Shown: positions 22,610-34,972 of the stretch, one piece after another
Position numbering within the stretch: the first letter of the stretch is position 1
Layout of the letters: each line of letters opens with the position of its first letter
Assembly (NCBI RefSeq): GCF_910592395.1
Contig: NC_088321.1
Coordinates: 10,788,001-10,852,000, forward strand
Source: Lineus longissimus
Taxonomy: Eukaryota; Nemertea; Pilidiophora; Heteronemertea; Lineidae
Direction: 5' to 3'
DNA length: 64,000 nucleotides
Translations under genes and position numbers: made by a program
The notes under the pieces: generated by a model
What the model saw: the letters and a program-made list of their open reading frames with translations, nothing else
Database searches by the model: none
Told to the model about the DNA's origin: nothing

Positions 22610-25382
22610 ACGCAGCCTGAAACATTTCAAAATCATATCAGAAAGTTACGCCAACAAGGCTCAAACAGCTCCGACATTGAAATTGCAGCAGCTGCATCAT
22701 TGCTTGATACTCGCATTTATGTTTTCCATAAATGCTACTCCAACAAATGGGCATGGAAGATGTTCGAACCTTCTACGGAATCCAGATTTCATAACCCAAA
22801 AGGCAATCAACAACGACGAGCAGTGTATTTAAAGCAAGATGGTAGCAATATTTTCCGTGCTATAGATTTTAACAGATCAAGTTACTTAAAGCAAAAACTT
22901 TCGAGCAGTCCAAAGAAAAATGCACGTTTTAAACGCCTTGATGATCAACTGAAAGCTTCAGAGCGCAGAATAAAAGACGTGATAAAGAAAAATGACACTG
23001 ATCAAGAATCAAAGATGTATCCAAAAAAACGGTTGCGATCCCCAAGCTTTTCAAAAAATGACCGTGCTAAAGTACCCTCTACAATTCCTCAGATGCAAAA
23101 AGTCAATCCCCCACTTATTTTTTCTGATGAGACATTAAATGGAACAATTCCTGAGAACGTGGATGGTGACACCCCAGATAAAGCAAAATATATTAAAAAA
23201 CTTTCCAAGCACATTCACACAAAGACACATCTTGGTTACATTTGTGTGTCTGACCTGAGATACCATTCACGTGGAAGTGTACGACCTGTACAGTTGCAGA
23301 AGAGAATCACCTTCACTGACACTCAAATGCAACACATAGTATTGAATGATGATGCTAGCTCAGGAAAACCAATCACTAAATCATTTGATGGCCAGTATTA
23401 TATATGTTCCAGCTGTCGCCGTACAATAAAAAAAGGAAACATCCCACCTTGCAATGAAAACAAATTCAACTTCTTGGTTCCACCATTGCCTGATGACCTT
23501 GTTCAAGATGATATGAAACTAAATAAGTGTGAAGCTCATTTATTAAAGTTAATAATTCCTTTCATTCGTGTTGCCAATATTCCAAGAGCTAGCGAACTGA
23601 AAGTTCATAGCCCAATGATTTGTGTGGAATCTGAAATCAAGACAGCATTAGACAAAATATTACCAATTGAACAAAATCTCATTCCAGTAGCATTGAAAAG
23701 AAGACCAGAATACAAAGGTGCATATGTAGAAGAAATCGTTTCCAAATCTAAAATTGTCGCTTATTTTAAATACTTAAAAATACATAATCCATTATATCAC
23801 GATGTTGAACTTGATCAAGAAAAACTTGATGATTTCCTGCAGTCCACAATGAACGACATTGCCAATCAAGATGATTGGAAGAATCAGCAAAATGACACAG
23901 ATCAACTAGCAGAAGGCCTTCATGCCTCAATGCCCCAATCAGAAGAATTTGTTAATGAATTATTGCCCAAGTCAGACAAGTACATCGAACCATCCAACGA
24001 ATCAGACAGCAAAGGCAAACATGAAATCAATTATGACCTCCCACACTATTTGACAGAACTGCCTGATGATACCATTTTGGACAGTTTCAAAAGGGCTGAC
24101 ACCAATATTAGCGTTACAGATCAAATGGCTAATGCTATAATAGACAATGAACAGCGTTTAAAGTCAAAAACCAACAAAAGTGCTAGAGCATCTGAAATGC
24201 AAGAAAAAATTGAACTTGCACCAAGCAGCGATGGGAAATTTGTTAATTGGGACAGTATTGACTTTATGGAAGAGAAAGCGTTTCCTCATCTTTTTCCAAC
24301 TGGGACAGGTGGCTACATATCTACATATCAACCACTGAAAGTCGGATTTGCAAATTATGTAAAACAGCGTATGCTCAGCATTGACCCTAGATTTCGCAAT
24401 GATACCACGTACCTGTTCTTTTTGTACATTGTCAAAGAAACAATGGAAATCAAACGTTCCATAGCCACATTTTTCAGAAAATCCAAAGTCAATCGCAAGA
24501 AGTATAACGTTACTTTTTTTAAAAATGCTGACAAGGCTGACATTGAAAGGACTGATCTCGGTTACAAAGCTTTCAAAACAATCCGAGGAACTTCCCCTTA
24601 TTTCCAACATGCCAAAAATAAGGTCATTGGTATGATAAGGCAATTGGGACCACCACATTTGTTCTTGACAATGAGTGCAGCAGAAACCCATTGGAATGAT
24701 TCAATTAAAATGTTATTGCAAAAAGAACAAAACAAACCAATAGACAATTTTGATCCCACTTCATTATCAAAGTCTCAATTACAACAACTACTGTCACGTA
24801 ATATGGTTGATACAGTCATGCACTTCAACAATCGCATTAAATACTTGTTCAATCAGTTCAAAACTCCTGGAATGTTTGGGAAATACAAGGTCGAAGACTA
24901 TTTCTTTAGAATAGAATTCCAACAAAGAGGCGCACCTCACTGCCATTCAGTATTATTTTTGGTTGATGAACATGGGAATAAGCCCCCAAAATATGATGGC
25001 ACTGAAAAATCAAAAAAAGCATGTGCATCATTCATTGATGAAATTATGACTGGCCAATTGCCTTCACCTAATCATGTATTGTTTCACGACGCATCATTTT
25101 ATCAATCTCACAATCACACATTTACATGTTGCAAAAAATCCAAGAAAATCACCATTCAAAGCAACGAAGGGCATGGCGCTCTTGATGGGAAAGCCATTGG
25201 CGAACAACTTGTTATTGATTCTTGCCGTTTTAAGTTCCCAAAATTTCCCATGAAATCGACCATGATCCTAGATGCCCCATCTGCCACCATTCCACCAAGT
25301 GAAATTGTGAAATGGCGTTTTAACTTGCAAAAAATTCGCAAATTCTTAATCAGGCAGACATATCAGGATGATAAATCCAAAA
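22610..25382 (+). CDS. Helentron second OTU-like domain, DUF6570-like region and Rep N-terminal half
   Basis: Same frame as the OTU segment, after a single TAA at 22607-22609. Codons 22610-22850 finish a second OTU-like domain (IEIAAAASLLDTRIYVFHK). At about residues 230-370 (from the ATG at 22700) lies a CxxC...C zinc-like motif followed by LVPPLPDDL, the LLKLIIPFIRVANIPR stretch and HNPLYHDV, the DUF6570 pattern that precedes Rep in many Helitrons. Then comes the Helitron_like_N region: FPHLFPTGTGGY, MSAAETHWND, and the HUH endonuclease motif FQQRGAPHCHSVLFL (H-C-H near residue 746). The frame is cut by the element at 25383, after DDKSK. Confidence 0.88.
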
Positions 25383-26369
25383 TGAAATGGCCAGGGCCAT
25401 TGTGCTCACCTCTTGTGAAGGGTAGATGGATGAAGCATTAGCATGGTTGGGGTACATTCGTACCAAGTTAGGGATCTGTAGCTAAAGCAGTGACAAAACG
25501 TGCCGTCATTGTAAAATGGCGGTGCCATAAGAAAACTTTGACCTCTTTGACCTTGAGAAGTAGGTCAAATCAAAAACCCACATTTATGAAATGTATCCTT
25601 GCTAGGAGCACCTACCATAAAAATGTTATGAAAATCAGACCACTATTAAACGAGCAATCAAACATTTTAACTTTGGACATTAAGTTTGGCCCCCGGTTGG
25701 CCAAACTAAGAATTTTTCAAGATGCCCGCCTGGCACCCATATTGGCTATCACATTTGATAAAAAATCAAGGATTTAGTAGAGAGTACATAGATACACATC
25801 CAGATCAAATTTGGTTGCAATCCGATCATTAGTTTCGGAGTAATAGTACTGTGTTTATTTTTCAAGATGGCTGCCTGGCGGCCATATTTGATGTCCGAAC
25901 GGCCAAAATTTTAGGGGTGGAATAGAGAATCCCCAGATACATGTCCACACTGGTTTAAAACCTTCTGGCTAAAATAGATAGGAAACATGCTACTGTTCAG
26001 TGAATCAGCAAACTTTGACCTCTGTGACCTTGAAAAGGAGGTCAAATCAAAAACCCGGAGGATATATGATGCACCTTTGCTAGAAGTACCTACCATATTT
26101 TTTTCAAAATTTCCCGACTACTATTAAGGGAGATATTGCATATTTTCACTTTTAACGTTTGGCCCCCTGGTGGCCAAACCATGAAACGAATCAGACCGAA
26201 ACTTGGTCTCCAAGGTGTCATGACATAAGGGTACATGTGTACTAAGTTTCAACTCAATAGCTCTAACAGTTACGAAACGTGCCCTGCTAACGGACGACGG
26301 ACGACGACGACGGACGACGGACGCCACGGTATGGGATAAGCTCACCTCTGCTAAGAGGTGAGCTAAAAA
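25383..26369. mobile_element. Non-autonomous Helentron-like element (pearl/HINE type), copy 1
   Basis: A 987-bp element beginning TGAAATGGCCAGGGCCATTG and ending in the hairpin CTCACCTCTGCTAAGAGGTG plus AGCTAAAAA. Removing it restores the Rep frame exactly. The 5' subterminal GCTCACCTCTT is the reverse complement of AAGAGGTGAGC in the 3' hairpin. The interior holds two diverged monomers with TTTGACCTC...AGGTCAAA and GGCCCCCTGGTGGCCA words, then a short GACGACGG microsatellite. It is nearly identical to copy 3 but lacks 536 bp present there (38041-38576). Confidence 0.85.
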
Positions 26370-27405
26370 CAACTCCTCGTACCCATTCATTAGTTAACCT
26401 TTCATATGATGCCTTTTTAGAACAATTAGGGCTGTCTGAAACTGATTATTTGAATGCTTTACGATCATCAATAAAAACAGGATCAGATGTATTCCTAAAA
26501 CGCAACTGCTGTGATATTTATACTAATAGTTACAATGCATGCCTCCTGCAAAGACACCAGGCTAACATGGATGTATCGTTCATACTTGATGAATATGCAT
26601 GCATAGCTTACATTCTTGGGTATTTAACCAAAGGAGAGAGTGGCCTCAGTCGCCTGCTGAAACAAATTGGTACTGAAAGTAAAAAATTTGGGGTTCCGCC
26701 TGATCAGAAACTCAAAAAGTTCAGTCGTGCCTTAGACAATACACGTGAAGTTTCAAGACCAGAAGCCATATATCGCATGTTAGGTTTAGCTATGTGTTTC
26801 AGTACAAGAACCCATAAATTTGTTAATGTATGCAAACCAAATATGCGAGACGGATTGATGCGACCTGATATTGACACTTTAGACCCCGATGACAACCCAT
26901 TTTTCAACAGCATCATTGACTATTATTCCAGCAGACCTGATTCACTCGAAAAAAATTCATTAGCTGAATTTGCACGCGATTACAATATTCACAATACCAA
27001 ATCAGACCAAGATGAACATGACATATTCTCGCATGATGACGATATCACTATTGAAGAAAGTGGAGAAGCCCTTTACATGAAAAACAACAAGGGAACAATC
27101 AAACGCAGAAGAAGGGCAGCCATAATACGCTACTTACTTAATAAGACCGATGACCAAGAAATTATGCGCAGCATGTTGTTATTGTTCATTCCGTTTCGTG
27201 ATGAACATGCTGAAATTCACAACAATACGCAGTATTCATTAGAACAAATTTTCAATCGACATACTGTTGCCATTGAAAAAATGCGTCAACAGTTTGAACC
27301 CAATCGTGAAATGTTGTTAAAAATGACAGATGCCATGGAAAATTATTCCACAATGTTAGAGGACGATGATGACGACTGTATCGATGGTGATAGCAATGAA
27401 ACATA
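26370..27405 (+). CDS. Helentron Rep C-terminal half with Y2 tyrosines
   Basis: The frame is open directly from the end of copy 1 (THSLVNLSYDAFLEQLGLSE). The conserved IYTNSYNACLLQRHQANMDV block is followed by ACIAYILGYLTKGESG. The two tyrosines three residues apart (Y-I-L-G-Y, about residues 53 and 57 from 26450) are the Y2 nucleophiles of Helitron Rep, which nick the ends during rolling-circle transposition. The segment then reads into the Rep-helicase linker, rich in Asp (EDDDDDC), and is cut at 27405 by the next insertion. Downstream frame-matching codons resume at 30782. Confidence 0.88.
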
Positions 27406-28012
27406 TGAAACAAGAGGCCCAAGGGCCTGGCGCTCAGCTGAGTTGTTGCTGCGTTGTTCGTATATATTACATTACTCGTCAAACTCTACTAAACTAAGGA
27501 CTCAAAGCCAAAGGATATTAGCTTCTGGATGTGTAACAGTGAATTACGGTAGACTGGCGCAATCTACTTCAAGCAAGCTCCACCCTTGCAATGTGTGCGC
27601 AAACAGATAACCTAACCTATATTGGACCATCAATTCTACACACAGCAACATGATTCATCCTCAGCTGTTACCATGATGATGATGATCCTTTTCGCAAATT
27701 GGTCGTCTTCTGTCTTTCTTCCATACTTCAGTGCCACCGGATGTAGTCTGCCCTTGTGGAGGGATCCTTTCAGCACCGGGACACAAGAATCCATGCGAAT
27801 TGAATCACATGGAGAGACTAGCCCAATCACCCGCTTTTGGCTGGGTAGAAATGGGTAAATCTCGCAGACTGGACCTTAAACTCTAATGCCGACGTGTGAG
27901 GCCGGTCTGACAGATGAGTAAGTGGGGTCCACCTAATGCAGAAGGCACCAGTTTCCCTAACTAAAAGGGTAACATTAACAAAATGCTCTACCCAACTCTA
28001 TTATTGCCTAAA

Positions 28013-29330
28013 GGCCTGTGTACACTAGTAAAATATTAGCAACATTTTTACATTTCCAGTTACAACAAATGTTGCAAAAATGTTGCGTAGTGTGTACAGA
28101 GCAAAACGCGTCTTACAACATGTTGTAAAATTGTTGCAAATTAAATGCAATGCAATTCTTTGTTGCATGTTGTAAAAATGTTGCAAACTCTTCAGCCAAT
28201 CAGAAATAGGATTTGCGTCATGTGATCTACCGGAGTTCATGTGACTTGAACAAGAAGCAGGTATAGCAACTCTCAAGTGAGTGTCTTGCTTCGTAGGGTG
28301 ATGAAACCTTTTCTAGAAGTTTTTGTGTGACGGCTTGTCAGTCAGCCGCAACTCCTTTAGGCTGCGTATCCATAGGCTGTTCCGTGCCCTGCACAACATT
28401 CCCTTTTTACCGCCTGGCGCGCCACACGGACAATGAACCTTCGTTGGTGTTATTGATCGTTCCCATAGGTTATGCCGTGTCACATTGCGGGCATATATGC
28501 ACTGTGGATTGGGAATATAGGCCCATATTGGGATTGAACATGTCCATTCTTTTGCGAGTGAACAACACGGAAGCAATGTCTGAGGCGAAATTAATTCAAG
28601 AGGTTCATCAACGGGAACTACTCTGGGACCCCGAAACTGATGATTATCATAACAAGCACGAACCTGTAATTTGTTGCTTAAGTCAGGTTTTATATACATG
28701 TACATGTCAATTTGATGTTGCAAGTGAAAATACAAGTTACTTGTATTTTCATTTTCAATATTCATAAGAAATTGTCTTCTGAAATAATGACAGCGTGCGG
28801 ATAAACGCGATTGACCGCTGCGAAATGAGGACTACAAAGGCCTACCATGACCAAAAAGGAATATCCAATGGAGACTCAGGGCATAGTGCCAGGTCACAAG
28901 GCTGTTACGCCATAACGCCACACTACACAAGGGCATACCCTATGGATACGCGGCCTTAACAGGCAGTGGTATGCCCCATCATCCACCCTCATTTTGATCC
29001 AGGGCCTGGTCCATATTCTCTTTGGTTATTTCGCCGCCTCTTCCGTCTCTCAACAATGACAGCTAAAATTGCTGCAGAAGCACTCAAAACACATCTTCTC
29101 TCCTTGGAATCATCCATTTTCCCTCCAAAATACCTATTTCCCTTTGTTCCCACTAAAAAGTTTGCAACAATTTACCAACATGTTGTAAAAATGTTGCTAA
29201 TTTGTTGCAATTTTGTTGCTAGTGAACACAGGGCCTTGAAGGGCTTGTTGCAAAATTGTTGTAAAAATGTTGGTAAAATGTTGGTAAAATGTTGGTAAAA
29301 TGTTGCTAATATTTTACTAGTGTACACCCT
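28013..29330. mobile_element. Non-autonomous DNA transposon with about 30-bp TIRs and a MADF-like exon relic
   Basis: The left end TGTACACTAGTAAAATATTA and the right end are inverted copies over about 30 bp (TGTACACTAGTAAAATATTAGCAACATTTT). Subterminal TGTTGC/GCAACA words repeat many times at both ends. Flanks GCCTAAAG and GCTTAAGT could be a decayed 8-bp target duplication. An internal open stretch from the ATG at 28576 reads MSEAKLIQEVHQRELLWDPE, the start of a MADF (Myb/SANT-like) DNA-binding domain, so the element is probably a deletion derivative of an autonomous transposon. No transposase remains. Confidence 0.65.
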
Positions 29331-29512
29331 GCTTAAGTCAAGTGAAACTCTTAACAAACCTTAGCAGAATGCCACCATTGAAATGTTGATAATAATGATA
29401 GCAAGTAAAAACTTTAAACAGATAGACTTGATTTTTTTAACCAACTGCCACATGCGGTTTTCTTTATTTAGTAAATTTTGAGGTAAGTATTACAGAATGA
29501 AATACTTGAATA

Positions 29513-30290
29513 CTAGAATTGCCTGGCTCTTCTGATGATTGCACTGGTGAACACCGAAGTCGATGGGATGTGCAAAGTCATAGCTCGATCCTCTCTCTTG
29601 GTCATCTTTGAGATGTGGTCACCAAATATGTTCAAATGCAGCTGCAGATCATTCCTGTCCTGCAAAACATGATGAGGAGATAACATTTTAATTTTGATAG
29701 AATAGGTAAGCTAGCCAAGTTTTATATCAAATACAAGGCCAACAACAACTGATAAGGCGCTAGGGCCGAATGATCAAGAAAGTTCATTAATATGATTGGG
29801 AATACATTGTGATAAGAGTGATGAATCGGCCCCGTTTGAAGCATTGTGCTATGTACAGTGTGCAAGTGTCAGTGTGTATCATATCGCATTTATTGTTTGT
29901 TGACATTTCAAATCGCTGGCGTCGATCCTCAATTACACTGTTTATGTACATTGGCAACCTTACCCGATGATATCAGAACGATGTTTATTATTGTCTTGTT
30001 TATTCACATTAGTTCTGCTATGTGACAAGAGTTATTTGTTGAGAAATCCATGATTTAAAGCCGGACTTTGACATCGTTTCTCATACCAACCAAGCTGCAT
30101 TTCGCAGATCGTTTTTCAACGATCGTCGACGAACTATTTCAAATTAATCACATCCAATTAAACAATCCAAGCCTTCCCTAATGTCATCAACATGCAATAA
30201 CACAAGCAGCCAAATATTATCGCCTATGAAATTGTGAATTTAATGAGAACTTACCTCTGAATTGACAGAACGCGATCTATTCCATAGCAT
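29513..30290 (-). CDS. Two-exon 60-residue gene inside the inserted element
   Basis: Exon 1 (30290-30255) reads MLWNRSRSVNSE and ends at the donor GAG/GTAAGT. Exon 2 (29660-29513) follows the acceptor TTTTGCAG and runs from DRNDLQLHLNIFGDHISKMT to a TAG after RRARQF. The junction is phase 0 and both splice sites are canonical, so the gene is probably genuine, with an intron of 594 bp. A GC-richer, promoter-like stretch lies at 30295-30400. No family recognised; the product is soluble and charged. The gene is opposite in direction to the host Helentron and lies wholly inside the inserted element, the arrangement expected of DNA-level gene capture. Confidence 0.45.
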
Positions 30291-30690
30291 GGTCTCCTTA
30301 CGTCTGAACTGCGCAGACTCGAGACGTGACGTTCGCTGCATGTGTGATTGGACGTGGGATAACTCGCGCGAAATTTAAAATGCTCTTCTTGGGGGTTGCT
30401 CACTAAATTGCGCCAGTAACACCACCTGGTGAGAAATTCATGAACTACGCCTATTGATAATGAAAGAGAAAGCTTTGCTCTATAAAATTAGATTTGATTC
30501 ATGATCCCCAACTGAGAAATCAGCTGCTGGAAAAGTTTTTGGAAAATTTCGCTCGGTGCCACCTAGTGGCCAAACCGCTCATCCTGCCGGACCCACATTT
30601 GGTCTATTCAGGAGTCCTGAAGGGTCTCAACGCCTCAGAGGGAAAATCTATCGCCTATCCGCCATAGTTTTGAAACGTGCCTGTTTAACG

Positions 30691-30721
<31 letters not shown>

Positions 30722-30781
30722 GGACACTCATTCTACCATTTACTCATATGAATAGCTCAGCTTTTCAGCTGAGCTAAAAAC

Positions 30782-32800
30782 TGAAACCACATCAAAAAAT
30801 GATATAAATGATTACATTCAAAAAGCATCCAACAATTTTCAGCCTGCAAAATACAATGTCAATAACAGACAAGCAGTTTGTGAAAAGATTCGAAACCTCA
30901 ACAATGACCAAAGAATGATCTTCGATGATATCATTGAACGTTTAAATAGATCCCATTCAAACAAGTACAAAACCCCTTTCTATCTATATATCGGTGGACG
31001 TGCTGGAACTGGCAAAACGTACTTGATGAAAGTCATCATTGAAGCTGCAAAAATCCTCCTCATGAAATCAGGGGATGATTTGAACAAGGACACAGTACTC
31101 GTCATGTCTCCTACTGCCACCGCTGCACAATTGATTGGCGGCCACACAATTGAAAGTGCTATGGGAATGTATCGAAATGATGACACTGAAGTACTGGAAA
31201 CATTCTCTAACAATCACACCCTGGCGTCGAAATATAGCCAGGTAGGATTACTTTGCATTGATGAAGTCTCCATGTTAGGGTGCCGCAAATTACACAACAT
31301 TCATGTCCAATGTGAAGAAATATTCGGCCGCTCACACAAGCCATTCGGAAACATCCCTGTACTATGCACTGGTGACTTCTTCCAGCTTCCACCAGTAGGC
31401 GATTCATGGATTTTCAACAATTTCCATCGAAACAGTGGTGTGTGTTTTACTGCTCAAAACAAGTGGAAACAATATTTCAAAATGTATAACTTGAACCAAA
31501 AAATGCGTTCATTAAACGATCCTGGTTTCTCAGATTTATGTGATCGCATTGGCTTAGTACCATCATCACTGACACAAGAAGATACCACATTGCTACAAAA
31601 CCGAGTCCAACCATGTCCAGAAGCAAATAATAATGATGAATTTAAACATGGTCGACTTGCTATAATTGCCATTAACAATAAAATCAGGCAAAACATTAAT
31701 GAATCAAAATTAAACATTCTTCAAACTGAATCAGCAACCTTTATGGCGGATGACAAGGCCGTCAATGTTGATAGATTTGACAAGTTCACCTTACTTGACT
31801 TGCCATACACAAAATCAGGTCATCTGCCAACGCAACTAGAAGTTAAGGTTGACTGCCCAGTCATGTTGACAGTAAATATGAACAAATCAGAAGGCCTCAC
31901 AAATGGGGCACGAGGCTATGTTGTTAAATTTGACATAAACAACCAAATCATTTGGGTCCAATTTCCAACCCATATAGGCAAAAAAACAAGTGCTCAGGCC
32001 AAAACAAAACATCCCCTAACATACCAATCAGGATGTGTCCCCATTGCACAGATGCGAGCAACATTCAAATTCAACAGCAAAAACGTACAGCACAATGTCA
32101 AAATCCAACGAAAACAGTTCCCTCTCATACTTGCATATGCTATTACCAGTCACAAAGCACAAGGTCTAACATTAAATCAAGTCATCATTCACTTTGAAGA
32201 CAAATCAACTACATCAACATCACGAAAAGCACCACCAGGAAGTTTCTATGTAGCAATCACGCGTGTCAAAAGCTTACAAAATGTATACCTTGCATCATTC
32301 AACAAATTGAAAATGATTGTCACAGACAAGAGTATCGCTGAAGAACTAGTTGATCAAATCGAAAATAGAACCCATACCATGAGTAAACATTTCTTGCATA
32401 ATAAAATCTTCAAATACCATGATGACAGCGTATCAGATGAAGTCAAAGTTATTTATTTGAACATCAATGGTTTATTGCATGCAAAACATATCATGGATTT
32501 CAATGCTGATTTCCATTTACGCAATGCAGACATTATATGCCTGGCAGAAACAAAGTTGTCCAATACAATCCAATCAGAAGATATCATATTTCCAAATTTT
32601 GCTATTATATCGCGACTTGACTTCTCAGACAACACCATGGGCATGATAATATTGAAGCGATTGAACAGCTCAGCCACATGTCAGATCAAGTCAGCGACAA
32701 ACATGATTGACTATCGCACCCAATTTATAACATGCCAAATCAATATGTCATCATTGGCTTTCTTTTATATTCATCCCGCACACTCATCAACTGCATTAAA
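30782..32800 (+). CDS. Helentron Pif1-like helicase and EEP endonuclease N-terminal part
   Basis: Open from the insertion end (KNDINDYIQKASNNF) and through the ATG at 30915. Walker A is GGRAGTGKT (about residues 27-35) and Walker B is LLCIDEVSML (about 112). Later SF1B motifs are VLCTGDFFQLPPVGD, the LAYAITSHKAQGLTL block and FYVAITRVKSLQNVYL. The helicase unwinds DNA during rolling-circle replication. From about residue 512 a second domain begins: VIYLNINGLL, then ADIICLAETKL, the opening of an endonuclease/exonuclease/phosphatase fold with its catalytic Asn and Glu. A C-terminal EEP is diagnostic for Helentrons. The frame is cut at 32800 by another non-autonomous element. Confidence 0.92.
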
Positions 32801-34461
32801 TGAAACGGCCAGGGGCCATTGTGCTCACCGTAAGTATTTTTAGTAGACAGTTACAGAAAGTGCTACAGTATGTAGGCCTCTCATAATTTATACATGCATC
32901 TGTGACCAGTTCAGAGCCGGCCCTGGCCAAGTGGTGAATCCGAGACTTGTGGTTCCAAGCTTGTAGAGTCTAGGTGAAAATGATAGTGAAGAAACGTGCC
33001 ACTCCATGACAATGGTGAATATATTTTTAACTTTGACCTCAGTGACCCTGACAGGTAGGTCAAATAACAAACCAGGGTGATATGTGATGTAGACACATCC
33101 ACCTGACCATAACAATTTCATCACTCGTTACACTACAGCAATCGGCAAAAAACGATTTCCAAGATGGCCGCCTAATTAAATCTATGGCACCAAATAAATC
33201 AAAAAATGAAGAAAATGTAAGATAGAACTCAGAAAAGAAAAAAGGAAAAGATGAAAAATAAAAATATTTTTGGCTGTCCTTGACCGGGGTTTGAACTCAC
33301 GACCTTTGGATTGCCACAATATGAGGAAAACCCACAAAACATGCAATTTCGGCCATATTTGAATTCCGATCTGGCTGAAACTTGGCATACAAATAGTGGC
33401 TTCTTAGATGCATCATTACACAAAATTAAAACTCTTTACATTGAACAACGACAAAACGTACCAAGAACGGTAAAGTTTTCAACTTTGACCTCTGTGAACT
33501 TGAAAGGTGGGTCAAATCAAAAACCCGTAAGATATGTGATGTATCCTTGCTGGGAGTACCTACCATGAAACTTTTATCAAAAACAAATCAGTAATAAGCG
33601 AGAAATCACACTTTTTGAGTTTTGAGTTTGGGCCCCCTGGTGGCCAAGTCAATAATCAGACCAAACCAAAATTCAGTGTAAAAGGTCAACTGACCTAGGG
33701 GGTCATTTGTTCAAAGTTTCAAGTTCATAACTGTTGCGGTTGAGAAACGAGCCATAGTTACACTCAAACGGCAAATATACGCCATTTGACATCTGCGACC
33801 TTAAAAAGTAGGTCAAATCCGAAAAATCGTGCAACATCTGAGGTAACCTTGCTAGGGGTCCCTGCCATAAAAATTTCATCAAAAACAATTTGCTAATAAG
33901 CAGGCTATTGCACTTCTTACTTTTTCTGTTTTGGCCCCCTAGTGGCAAAGTCAAGAATCAGATCAGGCTGAAATTCAGCACCAGAGGTTATCTGATATAG
34001 GGGGTTATATGTACCAAGTTTCAAGCTCATAGCTTTGGTGGTTGAGAAACGTGCCATAGTTACACTCAAACGGCCAATTCACGCCATTTGACCTCTGCGA
34101 CCTTGAAAAGTAAATCAAATTAAAAACCCGTAAGATATATGATGTATCCTTGCTATGAGTACCTACCACAAAAGTTTTATCGAAAACAAGTCACTAATAA
34201 GCGAGATATCACACTTTTTAGATATCCACATTTGGCCCCCTGGTGGCCAAGTAGAGAATCAGATCGGACAGAAATTTAGTGTCACGGGTCATCTGACCTA
34301 GGGGGTCATGTGTACAAAGTTTTAAGTTCATAGGCCTAGCGGTTAAAAACGTGCCACTGTTTTTGAACTAGGATACGACGGACGACGACGATGACGACGA
34401 CGACGACGACGGACGACGGACACTGCGGTATCGTATAGACTCCCCTACGGTGAGCCAAAAA
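32801..34461. mobile_element. Non-autonomous pearl/HINE element, copy 2 (GCTCACCGTA subfamily)
   Basis: 1661 bp from TGAAACGGCCAGGGGCCATT to CTACGGTGAGCCAAAAA. Removal restores the EEP frame exactly. The 5' word GCTCACCGTA and the 3' word TACGGTGAGC are perfect complements and differ from the CCTCT version in other copies. Four monomers, about 300 bp apart in the last three, carry the nuclear-receptor-like block (about 33031, 33484, 33787, 34084) and the GGCCCCCTGGTGGCCA block (33629, 33932 as a variant, 34223). A GACGACGATGACGACG microsatellite precedes the 3' end. The first monomer region also contains a more diverged segment, 33120-33480. Confidence 0.85.
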
Positions 34462-34758
34462 CAAACAACCCATCATTGCTTGCAATGACATAATCATGGG
34501 CGATCTAAACATTGACACAAAGACAATGGCTGGCTTTCACAACCTCTCTAAAATCTGCAAAGCTCACTCAAAAAAAATTGTCTTAGATGCCATCACTCAT
34601 GATGCAGCTCAACTAGATCATGTATTGTTACCAGAAAACTTCCCATACCTCTTTCACACTTCTGCATTCAAAAACTTCTACTCTGACCATGCAGCAATTA
34701 CCTTACGATTTAGCACCATAGCTAATTCAATGATAGAAATCAACCCTCAGGACTAACA
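34462..34758 (+). CDS. Helentron EEP endonuclease C-terminal part
   Basis: This continues the EEP domain begun before the inserted element. The joined frame reads into IIMGDLNIDTKT (the GD-N catalytic block), AAQLDHVLLPE (the DH block) and FYSDHAAITLRF (the terminal SDH motif with catalytic His). All three C-terminal EEP motifs are present and unchanged. In Helentrons the domain is related to non-LTR retrotransposon endonucleases; its exact step in transposition is not established. The stop is at 34756-34758. Confidence 0.88.
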
Positions 34759-34972
34759 AATTCATTTCAATAAAAATCAGTAGTTGAAAGTGTTTTCATG
34801 ACAAACAATCATATGAAGAATTAATCAGAAAATTATGTAAGAACATTATTCTTCATCTTCTAAGAAAATCCCACTACTGAAACAACACATGAAATTGCAT
34901 CATGTCGATATGTTTTAAATTAATCAACACTTATTACTCTTTAAAACAAATATCTTTCATTTCATTTTTCAG

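Larger units (their letters stand above)
27406..30781. mobile_element. Non-autonomous element of a divergent pearl/HINE subfamily carrying a gene and a MITE
   Basis: It starts TGAAACAAGAGGCCCAAGGG and ends with the hairpin AGCTCAGCTTTTCAGCTGAG followed by CTAAAAA. The 5' subterminal GCTCAGCTGA matches TCAGCTGAGC of the 3' hairpin, a word different from that of the other copies. Near the 3' end it keeps one partial monomer (CCACCTAGTGGCCAAACC) and a CAGA/GACA microsatellite (30690-30725). The Helentron helicase frame resumes only if one base more than the canonical ends is removed, so a 1-nt indel or a TGAAAC flank duplication (27406 and 30782) is possible. Inside lie a MITE (28013-29330) and a two-exon minus-strand gene (29513-30290). 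Confidence 0.7.

Noticed and set aside
24164..24691. 175-codon minus-strand ORF inside the Rep gene
   Set aside because: Shadow frame opposite well-supported Helitron Rep motifs; no domain seen.
28313..28765. 150-codon minus-strand ORF in the TIR element
   Set aside because: Opposite the MADF-like stretch, with no motif and no splice support.
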